DNA from: Actinoplanes auranticolor
GTDB lineage: Bacteria > Actinomycetota > Actinomycetes > Mycobacteriales > Micromonosporaceae
Length of the DNA stretch: 64,000 nt
Reading direction: 5' to 3'
NCBI RefSeq assembly: GCF_018332655.1
Contig: NZ_BOQL01000052.1
Coordinates: 62,001 to 126,000, forward strand
Shown here: piece after piece, positions 18,635 to 26,852 of the stretch
How the letters are laid out: each line of letters starts with the position of its first letter
How positions within the stretch are numbered: the first letter of the stretch is position 1
The notes under the pieces: generated by a model
What the model was told of the DNA's origin: nothing
What the model saw: the letters and a program-made list of their open reading frames with translations, nothing else
Database searches by the model: none
Program-made: the position numbers and the translations under genes

Positions 18635-20089
18635 TCAGAGGTCGGCCGGGGCGGCCAGCTTGCCGACCACGGCGGTGGCGGCGGCGACCTGCGGCGAGAC
18701 CAGATGGGTACGCCCACCGCGGCCCTGCCGGCCCTCGAAGTTGCGGTTGGACGTGGAGGCGGCGCGCTGACCGGGGCTGAGCGTGTCCGGGTTCATGCCC
18801 AGGCACATCGAGCATCCGGCGAAGCGCCACTCGGCGCCCGCGTCGGTGAAGACCTTGTCCAGCCCCTCGGCCTCGGCGGCCGCGCGCACCTGGAACGACC
18901 CGGGCACGATCATCATCCGGACGCCCTCGGCCACCCGGTGCCCGCGCAGTACGTCGGCCGCGGCCCGCAGGTCCTCCAGGCGCCCGTTGGTACAGGAGCC
19001 CACGAACACCACGTCCACCGCGACGTCCTTGAGCGGAGTGCCGGCCGCGAGGTCCATGTACTCCAGGGCGCGGCGGGCGGCGTTGCGGTCCGATTCCTCG
19101 ACGAACTCCTCCGGATCCGGCACGACACCGTCGAGCGCGGCGCCCTGGCCCGGGTTGGTGCCCCAGGTGACGAACGGGCTGATCGTGGAGGCGTCGATGT
19201 GGATCTCGGTGTCGTACTCGGCGCCCTCGTCGCTGGGCAGGGTCTTCCAGTACTCCACCGCGGCGTCCCAGTCGGCGCCCTGCGGCGCGTGCTCGCGGCC
19301 CTTCAGGTACGCGAACGTGGTCTCGTCCGGCGCGATCATGCCGGCCTTGGCGCCCCACTCGATACTCATGTTGCAGATGGTCATCCGGCCCTCCATGGAG
19401 AGCTTGCGGATGGCCTCGCCGCGGTACTCCACGATGTGGCCGTTGCCGCCGCCGGTGCCGGTCTGCGTGATCAGCGCCAGGATGAGGTCCTTGGCCGAGA
19501 CGCCCGGGCGCAGCTCGCCACTGACCACGACCGCCATCGTCTTCGGCTTGGCCTGCGGCAGCGTCTGGGTGGCGAGCACGTGCTCGACCTCGCTGGTGCC
19601 GATACCGAAGGCCAGCGCGCCGAACGCGCCGTGGGTCGCGGTGTGCGAGTCGCCGCAGACGATCGTGGTGCCGGGCTGGGTGAGCCCCAGCTGCGGGCCG
19701 ATCACGTGCACGATGCCCTGGTTCTCGTCGCCGAGCGAGCGGATCTGCACGCCGAACTCGGCGCAGTTCTTGCGCAGCGTCTCGATCTGGGTGCGCGAGA
19801 CGGTGTCGAGGATGGTCATCAGGTCGCCGCGGCGGGTGTTGAAGGCCGGATCGGCATAGCCCGTCGGGGTGTTGTGGTCCTCGGTCGCCAGCGTGAGATC
19901 GGTGCGGCGGACCTTGCGCCCGGCCAGGCGCAGGCCGTCGAAGGCCTGCGGGCTGGTCACCTCGTGCAGCAGGTGCAGGTCGATGTAGAGCAGATCAGGC
20001 TCACCGTCGGCGGACCGCACCACATGGTCGTCCCAGACCTTTTCGGCCAGGGTCCTGGGTTTCCCCTGTTCGGGAGTGACTCCCACCAT
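18635..20089 (-). CDS. leuC: 3-isopropylmalate dehydratase large subunit
   Basis: LeuC is an aconitase-family [4Fe-4S] enzyme. The 484-residue protein contains [30 protein letters not shown], and the cluster-ligand cysteines in FVGSCTNGR and [10 protein letters not shown]. The ATG at 20089 has AGGA about 7 nt upstream. Only 49 bp separate it from the divergent IclR-type regulator at 20139, so the operator for both must lie in that interval. In Streptomyces and corynebacteria the equivalent regulator (NdgR/LtbR) controls leuCD, which is the expected arrangement here. Confidence 0.97.
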   Translation of the reverse strand: MVGVTPEQGKPRTLAEKVWDDHVVRSADGEPDLLYIDLHLLHEVTSPQAFDGLRLAGRKVRRTDLTLATEDHNTPTGYADPAFNTRRGDLMTILDTVSRTQIETLRKNCAEFGVQIRSLGDENQGIVHVIGPQLGLTQPGTTIVCGDSHTATHGAFGALAFGIGTSEVEHVLATQTLPQAKPKTMAVVVSGELRPGVSAKDLILALITQTGTGGGNGHIVEYRGEAIRKLSMEGRMTICNMSIEWGAKAGMIAPDETTFAYLKGREHAPQGADWDAAVEYWKTLPSDEGAEYDTEIHIDASTISPFVTWGTNPGQGAALDGVVPDPEEFVEESDRNAARRALEYMDLAAGTPLKDVAVDVVFVGSCTNGRLEDLRAAADVLRGHRVAEGVRMMIVPGSFQVRAAAEAEGLDKVFTDAGAEWRFAGCSMCLGMNPDTLSPGQRAASTSNRNFEGRQGRGGRTHLVSPQVAAATAVVGKLAAPADL

Positions 20090-20138
20090 CTGGACATCCT
20101 AAATTCTGGGAGGTATGTTTCGGCTTGTGGGACACAGT

Positions 20139-20825
20139 ATGAGCGGTGTCGGCGTTCTCGACAAGGCGGTGGTCATCCTCGCCGCCTGTGTCGACGGCGC
20201 CAGCCTTGCCGAATTAGTCGACCGGACCAAGCTGCCCCGGGCGACCGCGCACCGGCTGGCCCAGGCCCTGGAGATCCACCGGATGCTGGTGCGGGACACC
20301 CAGGGCCGGTGGCGGCCCGGGCCGCGGCTGGGCGAGCTGGCCAACGCGGCGCCGGACGTGTTGCTGACGGCGGCCGAGCCACTGCTGTCGGCGTTGCGCG
20401 ACGCGACCGGGGAGAGTGCTCAACTCTACTTGCGCCGCGCGGACGAACGGATCTGCGTCGCCGCCGCCGAGCGCGCCAGCGGGTTGCGCGACACGGTGCC
20501 GGTGGGCTCGGTGCTGCCGATGGTGGCCGGCTCCGCGGCCCAGATCCTGCTCGCCTGGGAGCCGCCGGAGGCGGTCATGCCGCTGCTGCCGCGGTGCAAG
20601 TTCACCGGGCGCACGCTGGCCGAGGTGCGCCGGCGCGGCTGGGCGCAGAGTGTCGCGGAACGCGAGCCCGGTGTGGCCAGCGTCTCCGCGCCGATCCGGG
20701 ACCGGACGGGCCGGGTCATCGCGTCCATCTCGATAAGCGGTCCGATCGAACGACTCGGCCGCCGACCCGGCGAACGCCACGCGATGGCGGTCGTCCGCGC
20801 CGGACAACGACTCAGCGGCCTCTGA
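20139..20825 (+). CDS. ndgR: IclR-family transcriptional regulator (NdgR/LtbR-like)
   Basis: This 228-residue regulator has an N-terminal winged helix (about residues 5-60, with AELVDRTKLPRATAHRLAQA as recognition region) and a C-terminal IclR ligand-binding domain (ERASGLRDTVPVGSVLPMVAGSA region and GVASVSAPIRDRTGR). Its size, sequence and divergent placement next to leuCD match NdgR of Streptomyces and LtbR of Corynebacterium. Those proteins regulate leucine and related amino-acid genes. The ATG at 20139 gives the canonical MSGVGVLDKAVVIL start. The effector is not visible in the sequence. Confidence 0.9.
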   Translation: MSGVGVLDKAVVILAACVDGASLAELVDRTKLPRATAHRLAQALEIHRMLVRDTQGRWRPGPRLGELANAAPDVLLTAAEPLLSALRDATGESAQLYLRRADERICVAAAERASGLRDTVPVGSVLPMVAGSAAQILLAWEPPEAVMPLLPRCKFTGRTLAEVRRRGWAQSVAEREPGVASVSAPIRDRTGRVIASISISGPIERLGRRPGERHAMAVVRAGQRLSGL

Positions 20826-20933
20826 CCGCCCGGCCGGCACCATAGCGGCCGGGCGACTCACCGCGGGCAGTGCGCGCCTGGTCCCGCCGCTGCGCGGATC
20901 GCCGACGGCACGGCTTCGCTGATCCCGGCGGCG

Positions 20934-21045
20934 CAGCGACTCACCGGTCGCCGTCGGCTCAGCGACTCACCGGTCGCCGTCGGCTCAGCGACTCATCGAT
21001 CGCCGGCGGCTCAGCGACTCACCGGTCGTCGGCGAGCCGGCGGCT
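20934..21045. repeat. 26-bp tandem repeat array
   Basis: Four tandem units begin CAGCGACTCACCGGTCG (starts at 20934, 20960, 20986 and 21012). The first two are identical 26-mers, the third has a few changes and the fourth is expanded to about 34 bp. The array fills most of the non-coding gap after the IclR gene and reaches the stop of the membrane-protein gene at 21045. The rest of the gap (20826-20933) shows no gene. Confidence 0.85.
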
Positions 21046-21479
21046 CAGCGGTCTGCGAGCGGCCGGCGGAACAGCGGTCGCCCGCTCAGCCACGGCGCGA
21101 TCCGGGGCGCGGCCAGGAGCAGGCCGACGGCGAGCGCCGTGATGACCGCCTGTCCCACCCGGCCCGGCGTGACGCCACCGGCCCGGTCCACCACGTAGTT
21201 GGCGTAGGCGTTCGCGAGTGCATCCGTCACCAGCACCACGACACCCAGCACCAGTCCGGCCCGGCGCCGCAACGCCAGCAGGACCGCCGCCGCCGGGTCC
21301 AGCAGCGTGAGAGACACGAAGTAGACGGCCAGCCACCCCGGCATCGACGGATACGGGTCGAGCCCGCCGAGATACAGCTGCGTCAGGTGCACAACCGTGC
21401 CGTAGGCGAACACTGCCACCGTCACCGCGACGACGGCCCGTACCCGCCGCGGCACATCCGCCCAACGACCACCCCGCAC
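21045..21479 (-). CDS. Four-helix membrane protein of unknown function
   Basis: This 144-residue integral membrane protein has about four hydrophobic segments (around residues 15-35, 46-70, 72-92 and 106-126), with short loops such as LYLGGLDPYPSMPGW and ANAYANYVVDRAGGV. No catalytic motif is visible. Its stop abuts the 26-bp repeat array, and its start is 4 bp from the stop of the metallo-beta-lactamase-fold gene upstream. The two are therefore probably co-transcribed, although nothing links them functionally. Confidence 0.65.
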   Translation of the reverse strand: MRGGRWADVPRRVRAVVAVTVAVFAYGTVVHLTQLYLGGLDPYPSMPGWLAVYFVSLTLLDPAAAVLLALRRRAGLVLGVVVLVTDALANAYANYVVDRAGGVTPGRVGQAVITALAVGLLLAAPRIAPWLSGRPLFRRPLADR

Positions 21480-21483
21480 CGCT

Positions 21484-22176
21484 TCAGGGGGTCCAGACGG
21501 CGTTGTCGTGGGCGAAGACCACGCGGGCCGGGTCGAAGCTCAGCAGCCGTTCGATCCAGGCCGGCGGGAACGGCAGCGGCGCCTGCGCGCCGTCGTGGCC
21601 GGCCCGCCGGGCGAGCACGTCGGCCGTGAAGCCGACCGCGTGGTCGTGGCTCTGTCCCGCGACGATCACCGTGCCGTCGCCCCGGCGGACCACCAGGGAC
21701 TGATGGCCGGCGGTGTGCCCGGGGGTCGGCACGATGACCACCCCCGGCAGGATCTCGGCCTCTCCGTCGAGCTCGACGTAGACCGCGCCCGGGTGGTCGA
21801 TCAGCCACGGCAGCGTGTGGTCCTCGACGCTGCGGGCGATGTCCAGCTCGAGCCGCTGGGTGTAGACGGGCCGGCCGGGCAGCGCCGGGTTGCCACCGCT
21901 GTGGTCGAAGTGCAGGTGGCAGTTGACGATGTGCCGGATGTCCTCCGGCCGGGCGCCGACCGCGGCGAGCGCCTCGGGCAGAGGCACGCGGTGGGGGCGG
22001 TAGTGCGCGTCGACGTCCGGGTCCGTACCCATACCGGTGTCGACCAGCAGCAGGCCGTCGGGATGTTCGACGAGGTAACCGAGGCAGGGCTCGACCCTGG
22101 GTGACCCGGTGCCCGTCTCCTCGGCGGGCCGGATGAAGTAGCCGAAGTCGACGCGTCGCACGTTGATGTCCGTCAC
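21484..22176 (-). CDS. Metallo-beta-lactamase-fold hydrolase (lactonase-like)
   Basis: This 230-residue hydrolase contains the metal-binding signature NCHLHFDHSGG (HxHxDH), followed by VPTPGHTAGHQSLVV and a final VFAHDNAVW histidine. This pattern is shared by N-acyl-homoserine lactonases and other small MBL hydrolases, so the substrate is unclear. An in-frame GTG at 22176 begins VTDINVRRVDFGYF. A longer frame reaching 22263 would run into the tRNA-Glu terminator hairpin, so the shorter start is preferred. Confidence 0.82.
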   Translation of the reverse strand: MTDINVRRVDFGYFIRPAEETGTGSPRVEPCLGYLVEHPDGLLLVDTGMGTDPDVDAHYRPHRVPLPEALAAVGARPEDIRHIVNCHLHFDHSGGNPALPGRPVYTQRLELDIARSVEDHTLPWLIDHPGAVYVELDGEAEILPGVVIVPTPGHTAGHQSLVVRRGDGTVIVAGQSHDHAVGFTADVLARRAGHDGAQAPLPFPPAWIERLLSFDPARVVFAHDNAVWTP

Positions 22177-22235
22177 AGAAGCCAGTCTGCCGTCTTCACC
22201 AGCCTGAGAACGGCCCGGGAAATACGCCCAGAGCA

Positions 22236-22272
22236 GACAAAAGCGGCCCGTGTCTCTCGACACGAGCCGCTT
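22236..22272 (-). terminator. Terminator after tRNA-Glu
   Basis: On the minus strand a 14-bp hairpin with one wobble (arms 22241-22254 and 22259-22272, loop 4 nt) is followed by TTTTGTC. It lies 8 bp downstream of the 3' end of tRNA-Glu. Confidence 0.8.
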
Positions 22273-22280
22273 GCTGCTTG

Positions 22281-22353
22281 TAGCCCCGAAGGGATTCGAA
22301 CCCTCGCTACCGCCTTGAGAGGGCGGCGTCCTAGGCCGCTAGACGACGGGGCC
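22281..22353 (-). tRNA. tRNA-Glu (CTC)
   Basis: This 73-nt cloverleaf has acceptor arm GGCCCCG/CGGGGCT plus discriminator A. The anticodon stem CCGCC/GGCGG closes the loop CTCTCAA (anticodon CTC), and the T-arm contains GGTTCGAATCC. The CCA end is not encoded. The tRNA lies downstream of tRNA-Gln on the same strand. Confidence 0.96.
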
Positions 22354-22485
22354 AGAACACGCTGTACTGCAGAAACGCTGCACTTCTGTGGTGCCTTACC
22401 TGCTGCTTCCGGCTCTTTGGCGTGAGCAACGGTGCGGAACTCTATCAGAAGTCCAGCACCACCGCCCTTGCGGGAGTCGGTCGCG

Positions 22486-22557
22486 CTGGGGTACCAGGAC
22501 TCGAACCTAGACTAACTGAACCAGAATCAGTCGGGCTGCCAATTACCCCATACCCCA
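22486..22557 (-). tRNA. tRNA-Gln (CTG)
   Basis: This 72-nt cloverleaf has acceptor TGGGGTA/TACCCCA plus discriminator G. The anticodon stem ACTGA/TCAGT closes the loop TTCTGGT (anticodon CTG), and the T-arm CTAGG/CCTGG encloses TTCGAGT. The U1-A72 pair and G73 are typical of bacterial tRNA-Gln. The CCA end is not encoded. Confidence 0.96.
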
Positions 22558-22650
22558 TTGGTACGGCTTGCCGTACCGAGTGGAAACTCTACCCGAGGCC
22601 ATGGTGGCGAACAAATCGGGTTACCAACCGGCGTTTCCGTGACCGCCCGA

Positions 22651-23454
22651 CTACCGGAACATGTCCGTATTGTCCCGCGCCCACGCGGCGAACGTGGTCC
22701 CCGGCCGGCCGGTCAGTTCGGCCACCGTCTGCACCGCGGCCTGCGGATGTCCGGCCATCTGGCGCAGACCGTCGGCGTACCAGGCGCCGTACTCGCCCAT
22801 GGCCAGGTTCAGCTGCTCGACCAGCTCGTCGTGCGGGAGGTCGACGTAGGTGAGCTCGCGGCCCAGCGCCGCCCCGATGGTCAGCACCCGTTCGCGCCGG
22901 GTCAGCGACTCCGGACCGGTCAGCTCGTACGAGCGGCCCTCGTGGCCCTCCTCGAGCAGGCACCGGGCGGCGACGGCCGCGATGTCCTCCAACGCGATGG
23001 GTGCGTTGGCGACATCGCCGTAGCCGTCGCGGACCACGTCCCCCGCGGCGATCTGGGCCGACCAGATGCCCGAGTTGATCATGAACTCCCCCGGCTCCAG
23101 GTGCACGAACGGCACCCCGCACGCCTCGACGCCGTCCTCGATCACCTGCCAGTGGTCGCCCTTGGCGCCGGCCATGTCGACGATGCGGCGTACCCCCGCG
23201 TCCGCGGCCAGCCGGCACACCTGCTCGTTGGTCTCCACCAGCGGGGCCAGATACATCCGGTCCACGCCGGCCAGGGCGGCCGGCAGCGTCTCGGGCCGGC
23301 CGAGATAGCCCCGGACGGCCTCCACCTGGGCCGGCAGGCCGGCCCGGGCGGGGTTGACGGTCAGCGCCCGGACGTCGGTCGCGCCCAGCGCGAGCAACTC
23401 GTCCACCACCAGCCGGCCCACGCCGCCCGTCGCACCGGTAACGAGGATCTTCAT
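22651..23454 (-). CDS. NmrA-like NAD(P)-binding oxidoreductase
   Basis: This 267-residue atypical short-chain dehydrogenase has the Rossmann motif MKILVTGATGGVGRLVV and a C-terminal substrate region typical of the NmrA/quinone-reductase-2-like group (for example PFVHLEPGEFMINSG and ELTGPESLTRRERV). No catalytic Tyr-x3-Lys is clear, which is usual for NmrA-like redox sensors. It diverges from a TetR-type regulator across a 57-bp spacer that contains a strong palindromic operator, so it is very likely repressed by that neighbour. The substrate is unknown. Confidence 0.85.
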   Translation of the reverse strand: MKILVTGATGGVGRLVVDELLALGATDVRALTVNPARAGLPAQVEAVRGYLGRPETLPAALAGVDRMYLAPLVETNEQVCRLAADAGVRRIVDMAGAKGDHWQVIEDGVEACGVPFVHLEPGEFMINSGIWSAQIAAGDVVRDGYGDVANAPIALEDIAAVAARCLLEEGHEGRSYELTGPESLTRRERVLTIGAALGRELTYVDLPHDELVEQLNLAMGEYGAWYADGLRQMAGHPQAAVQTVAELTGRPGTTFAAWARDNTDMFR

Positions 23455-23465
23455 CTGCTCTCCCC

Positions 23466-23511
23466 CTGTTCTCGTATGCCCTACGGAAACTGTTCTCGTA
23501 GGGTATACGAG
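23466..23511. promoter_or_regulatory. Palindromic operator between NmrA-like and TetR genes
   Basis: Two 15-nt arms, CTCGTATGCCCTACG (23471-23485) and CGTAGGGTATACGAG (23497-23511), form an inverted repeat with one mismatch and an 11-nt spacer. The direct repeat CTGTTCTCGTA also occurs twice (23466-23476 and 23490-23500). The right half contains its own palindrome, CTCGTA-N5-TACGAG. The element abuts the TetR start codon, which fits autoregulation plus control of the divergent gene. Confidence 0.8.
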
Positions 23512-24318
23512 ATGAGCGAGTTCAGCGGGTCCACCGATCCCGACCGGATCCTGCCGCTGCTGTGGCGGCACAGGAACGCACGCCGGGCGACCACCGGGCG
23601 CCCGCCCCGGCTGACCGTGGACCGGGTGGTGGCGGCCGGCCTCGCCGTGGCCGACGAGGACGGTTTGACGGCGGCCTCGATGGCGCAGGTGGCGGCCCGG
23701 CTGGGCGTGGCGACGATGACCCTCTACACCTACGTGCCGTCGCGGGCGGAGCTCGTCGAGCTGATGGTCGACGAGGTGCTGGCCGGCCGCCGGCTGCCCG
23801 GGCCGGGCGAGGAGCGACCGGCGCACTGGCGTGACCAGATCCACCTGTACGCCGATCGCACGATCGCGATGTACCGGGATCATCCATGGCTCTGCCAGGT
23901 CTCCCGGGTCCGCCCGCCGCTCGGCCCCGGGATGCTGCGCGAGAGCGAGTACGTGCTGTCCACGCTGGGCGCCCTGCCGGTGCCGGAGCGCAACACGGCC
24001 GCCGTGACGATCATCATGTTCGTCACCGCCGCGGCCCGGCAGGAGGGCGAGAACGCCCAGCTGCGCCGGGCCAGCGGCGAGTCGAACGACAGCTGGTGGA
24101 GCCGGCGCGGCCGGCTGTGGGAGGACTGGTTCGACGTCGAGCAGCATCCCGCGATGACCGACCTGTGGAACGCCGGTGGCTTCGACAAGGGGCCCGACGA
24201 GCAGGCCGTGGACGCCTTCGCCTACGGCCTGCGGCTGCTGCTCGACGGGATCGGGCGCCGGTCGCCCGGCGCTCAGTCCAGCGAGACGACCGGGTTGCGC
24301 AGCTCGCCGATGCCCTGA
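23512..24318 (+). CDS. TetR-family transcriptional regulator
   Basis: This 268-residue repressor has an N-terminal HTH (about residues 35-80: VDRVVAAGLAVADEDGLTAA, then QVAARLGVATMTLYTYV) followed by a tetracycline-repressor C-like domain. The ATG at 23512 immediately follows the palindromic operator, so binding there would block its own transcription and the divergent NmrA-like gene. The C-terminal domain contains VSRVRPPLGPGMLRESE and other ligand-pocket helices; the inducer is unknown. Its last 46 bp overlap the convergent FAH gene. Confidence 0.9.
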   Translation: MSEFSGSTDPDRILPLLWRHRNARRATTGRPPRLTVDRVVAAGLAVADEDGLTAASMAQVAARLGVATMTLYTYVPSRAELVELMVDEVLAGRRLPGPGEERPAHWRDQIHLYADRTIAMYRDHPWLCQVSRVRPPLGPGMLRESEYVLSTLGALPVPERNTAAVTIIMFVTAAARQEGENAQLRRASGESNDSWWSRRGRLWEDWFDVEQHPAMTDLWNAGGFDKGPDEQAVDAFAYGLRLLLDGIGRRSPGAQSSETTGLRSSPMP

Positions 24319-25076
24319 ACGCTGACCATCACGGTCTCACCGGAGACGATCTGGCTCACCCCGGCCGGGGTGCCGGTCAGGATGATGTCGCCGGGCAACA
24401 GGGTCATCACGTGCGAGACGTACGACACCAGGGTCGGCACGTCGAAGACCATGTCCTTGGTCCGGCCGAGCTGGCGCACCTCCATCTCGTCCGGGTTGCG
24501 CCCCACCTCGCAGCGCACCTCGAGGTCGCTGACGTCGAGGTCGGTCTCGATCCACGGGCCGATCGGGCAGAACGAGTCGAAGCCCTTGGCCCGGGTCCAC
24601 TGCGGGTCGCTGCGCTGCAGGTCGCGGGCGGTCACGTCGTTGCCGACGGTGTAGCCGAAGATGGCCCGCTGCGCACCCGCCCGGTCCACCCGGCGGGCGC
24701 CGGTCGCGCCGATCACCACGGCCAGCTCGGCCTCGTGCTCGACCTGCTGCGACTGCGGCGGGATCCGGATCGCGTCGTTCGGGCCGATCACCGAGGTGGA
24801 CGGCTTGATGAAGATCAGCGGCTCCTTGGGCACCTCGTTGCCGAGCTCGGCGGCGTGGTCGGCGTAGTTGCGGCCGACCCCGATCACCTTGCTGGAGAAG
24901 ATCGGCGCGAGCAGCCGGACGTCGGCCAGGGCCCAGCGCTGCCCGGTGAAGCGCACCTGCTCGAACGGGAGGCTGCCGATCTCGGCGATGGTCAGGCCCT
25001 TGGCTCCGGCCCCGGACTCACCCTCGACGACACCGAACGACACGCCACCGGCATGAACAAAACGAGCGAAACGCAC
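24273..25076 (-). CDS. Fumarylacetoacetate hydrolase family protein
   Basis: This protein of about 267 residues contains the FAH-fold metal-site elements: FSSKVIGVGRNYADHAAELG, VEHEAELAVVIG (acidic metal ligands), GYTVGNDVTARDLQ, and LLPGDIILTGTPAGVS near the C-terminus. Family members hydrolyse or decarboxylate 2-oxo acids or isomerise homoprotocatechuate intermediates, so a specific reaction cannot be assigned. I chose the GTG at 25076 (VRFARFVHAGG), which has GGATGGGG 7 nt upstream; an ATG at 25088 adds four residues. Mycobacteria carry a homologue in the same tRNA-to-leuB neighbourhood. Confidence 0.9.
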   Translation of the reverse strand: MRFARFVHAGGVSFGVVEGESGAGAKGLTIAEIGSLPFEQVRFTGQRWALADVRLLAPIFSSKVIGVGRNYADHAAELGNEVPKEPLIFIKPSTSVIGPNDAIRIPPQSQQVEHEAELAVVIGATGARRVDRAGAQRAIFGYTVGNDVTARDLQRSDPQWTRAKGFDSFCPIGPWIETDLDVSDLEVRCEVGRNPDEMEVRQLGRTKDMVFDVPTLVSYVSHVMTLLPGDIILTGTPAGVSQIVSGETVMVSVQGIGELRNPVVSLD

Positions 25077-25153
25077 GGAGAACCCCATCCATTAGCTACG
25101 AAGACGCTGTGCCGCCTGACAGAAGAGCAACACCAAACCCGATTCGATCGAGG

Positions 25154-25402
25154 CTACGCGCCGCGCGGCACGGGCTCGGTGCCGAGCCTCGGGAACGGAC
25201 TGAGCGAGAAGACCACCTCGACGGGCACCTCGAAGTAGTCGCAGATCCGCAGGGCCAGGTGCAGCGACGGACTGAACTCGCCGCGCTCCAGATAGCCCAC
25301 GGTCTGATAGTGCACGCCCAGAGCGTCGGCGAGCTGACGCCGCGAGATGCCCCGCTCGGCGCGCAGCATCGCGATGCGGTTGTACGTGATCTCACTGCTC
25401 AT
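25154..25402 (-). CDS. Small XRE-family HTH regulator
   Basis: This 82-residue protein is a single Cro/C1-type helix-turn-helix domain: NRIAMLRAERGISRRQLADA followed by LGVHYQTVGYLERGEFSPSL. It has a short tail, YFEVPVEVVFSLSPF, typical of the small solitary XRE regulators that often partner with a membrane protein gene. Its ATG (25402-25400) overlaps the divergent ATG at 25401-25403 in the tetranucleotide CATG. At least one of the two must therefore have a leaderless mRNA or a different start. Confidence 0.85.
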   Translation of the reverse strand: MSSEITYNRIAMLRAERGISRRQLADALGVHYQTVGYLERGEFSPSLHLALRICDYFEVPVEVVFSLSPFPRLGTEPVPRGA

Positions 25403-25880
25403 GCCGACTATCACCAGCGCCGACGGCACCCGGCTCCACGTGACCAGCACCGGTGCCGGTCCCGGCCTGGTCGTGGTGCCCGGCGTGGTCCACGAGCCCG
25501 GCGCGGGCCTCGACGACCCGTCGCTCGCCGACATGCCGGGGCCCGGGGCGATGGCCACGTTCCTCACCGGGCTGGGATTCGCGCCCGTCGGCGTGGTCCC
25601 GCTGCCGGCGTACACCGCCTTCGCCTGGTTCCTGCTGCAGGCGCCGGAAGGCCGGGACCAGCGACTTCCGGCCGGTCGGCGCGTCGCCGCGCCGACGCTG
25701 GTCATCACCTCGGACCGGGGCCCGGAGTGGCTGCGCCCGCGCCTGGCGGAGCTCGTTCCGCACGCCCGCTACGTCCGAATGCCGCAAGTCGATCACCACA
25801 CCGCCGGCCCCGGCGCACCCGCGGCGGTGGCGGACCTCGTTCGGGCGTTCCTCACCACAGACGACGCCGAGGCTCGATAG
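25401..25880 (+). CDS. Degenerate alpha/beta-hydrolase-like protein
   Basis: This 159-residue ORF resembles the two ends of an alpha/beta hydrolase joined together. The first strands read TRLHVTSTGAGPGLVVVPG, and the C-terminal segment APTLVITSDRGPEWL then QVDHHTAG carries the position of the catalytic histidine. The usual nucleophile elbow (G-x-S-x-G) and its surrounding region are absent, and intact relatives are about 230-290 residues. It is therefore either an internally deleted pseudogene or a non-catalytic derivative. The start codon overlaps that of the divergent XRE gene. Codon usage remains normal. Confidence 0.55.
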   Translation: MPTITSADGTRLHVTSTGAGPGLVVVPGVVHEPGAGLDDPSLADMPGPGAMATFLTGLGFAPVGVVPLPAYTAFAWFLLQAPEGRDQRLPAGRRVAAPTLVITSDRGPEWLRPRLAELVPHARYVRMPQVDHHTAGPGAPAAVADLVRAFLTTDDAEAR

Positions 25881-25908
25881 GAGTGGACTTGCTGGATACG
25901 CTGGTGCG

Positions 25909-26847
25909 ATGCGGATCAGCGAAACCCACGCGCTGACCACTGTGCTGCCCTCGGTCAGCTGGATCCCGCTGGCCCGTGCCCACGCCGAGCGGGCGGACGA
26001 GATGACGGCCGGGCACCGCGCGCGCAAGGCGGCGGGTGAGAAGCATGCCATAGAGGATTTCCTGTACGACTACTACGGCACCCGCCCGGCCCAGCTCCGC
26101 CGCTGGCACCCCGGGGTGGGCACCGGGCTGGCCGCGGCCCCGACCGGGCTGGCCGAGCACGCCGCCTGGAAGTGGTACAAGTCGTATCCGGACGGCGTCG
26201 TGACCCTCGACACAGAGGCGTACATGCACGCCCGCGGCGAGAGCGTCCGCTACATCCACGGCCTGCTCGCGGCGACGGCATCGCGGCCGGCGTTCTCCGG
26301 CTGCTTCGGGCTGCACGAGTGGGCGATGGTCTACCGCCAGCCCGAGCACCGGCACTCCCTGCCGCTGCGCCTGGGCCAGGCCGAGACGGACAAGGTGGTC
26401 GAGGAGCACCCGATCCGCTGCACGCACTTCGACGCGTTCCGGTTCTTCACCCCCGAGGCGGTGGGCCTCAACCGGCTGCAGCCGACCCGCGCCACCCAGG
26501 TCGACCTGGACCAGCCGGGCTGCCTGCACGCGGCGATGGACTGCCACAAGTGGGCGACCAAGCTCGGGCCCGCGGTGCCGGGCGCCCTGGCGCTGGACTG
26601 CTTCGCGCTGGCCGGCGACATCCGCCTGCTGGACATGCAGGCCAGCCCGTACGACCTGACCTCGTACGGCCAGGAGCCGGTGAAGATCGAGACCGCCGAG
26701 GGCAAGGCCGAGTACGTCGCCCGCCAGCGCGAGTTCGCCCGCCGCGCGTCGGCGCTGCGGGCCCGGCTGATCCGGGTGTGCGAGGAGCTGCTGGGACCGG
26801 CGCTGGCGGCGGAGAACCGCGAAGCCGTGGCCCCGCACAACAGCTGA
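25909..26847 (+). CDS. Actinobacterial conserved protein annotated as 3-methyladenine DNA glycosylase-like
   Basis: This 312-residue protein opens MRISETHALTTVLPSVSWIP and has conserved-looking segments YDYYGTRPAQLRRWHPGVG, FSGCFGLHEWAMVYR, LDQPGCLHAAMDCHKWATKL and DLTSYGQEPVKIE. Homologues are common in actinomycetes and are often labelled 3-methyladenine DNA glycosylase. I see no helix-hairpin-helix or AlkA/Tag active-site signature, so I treat that label as unproven. The conserved His and Cys residues (CFGLHEW, MDCHKW) could bind a metal. It begins 29 bp after the hydrolase-like ORF and is convergent with arfB. Confidence 0.6.
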   Translation: MRISETHALTTVLPSVSWIPLARAHAERADEMTAGHRARKAAGEKHAIEDFLYDYYGTRPAQLRRWHPGVGTGLAAAPTGLAEHAAWKWYKSYPDGVVTLDTEAYMHARGESVRYIHGLLAATASRPAFSGCFGLHEWAMVYRQPEHRHSLPLRLGQAETDKVVEEHPIRCTHFDAFRFFTPEAVGLNRLQPTRATQVDLDQPGCLHAAMDCHKWATKLGPAVPGALALDCFALAGDIRLLDMQASPYDLTSYGQEPVKIETAEGKAEYVARQREFARRASALRARLIRVCEELLGPALAAENREAVAPHNS

Positions 26848-26852
26848 GCTCG

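Noticed and set aside
16721-20845. A very long plus-strand open frame (1374 codons) across hup, leuD and leuC
   Set aside because: It is antisense to three well-identified genes and arises from the repetitive Lys/Ala codons of hup and high GC; its translation is low-complexity Gly/Arg without any domain. Only its last 228 frame-shifted neighbours (the IclR gene) are real, in another frame.
20934-21045. CRISPR array
   Set aside because: The 26-bp units are directly tandem without unique spacers, there are only four, and no cas genes are nearby.
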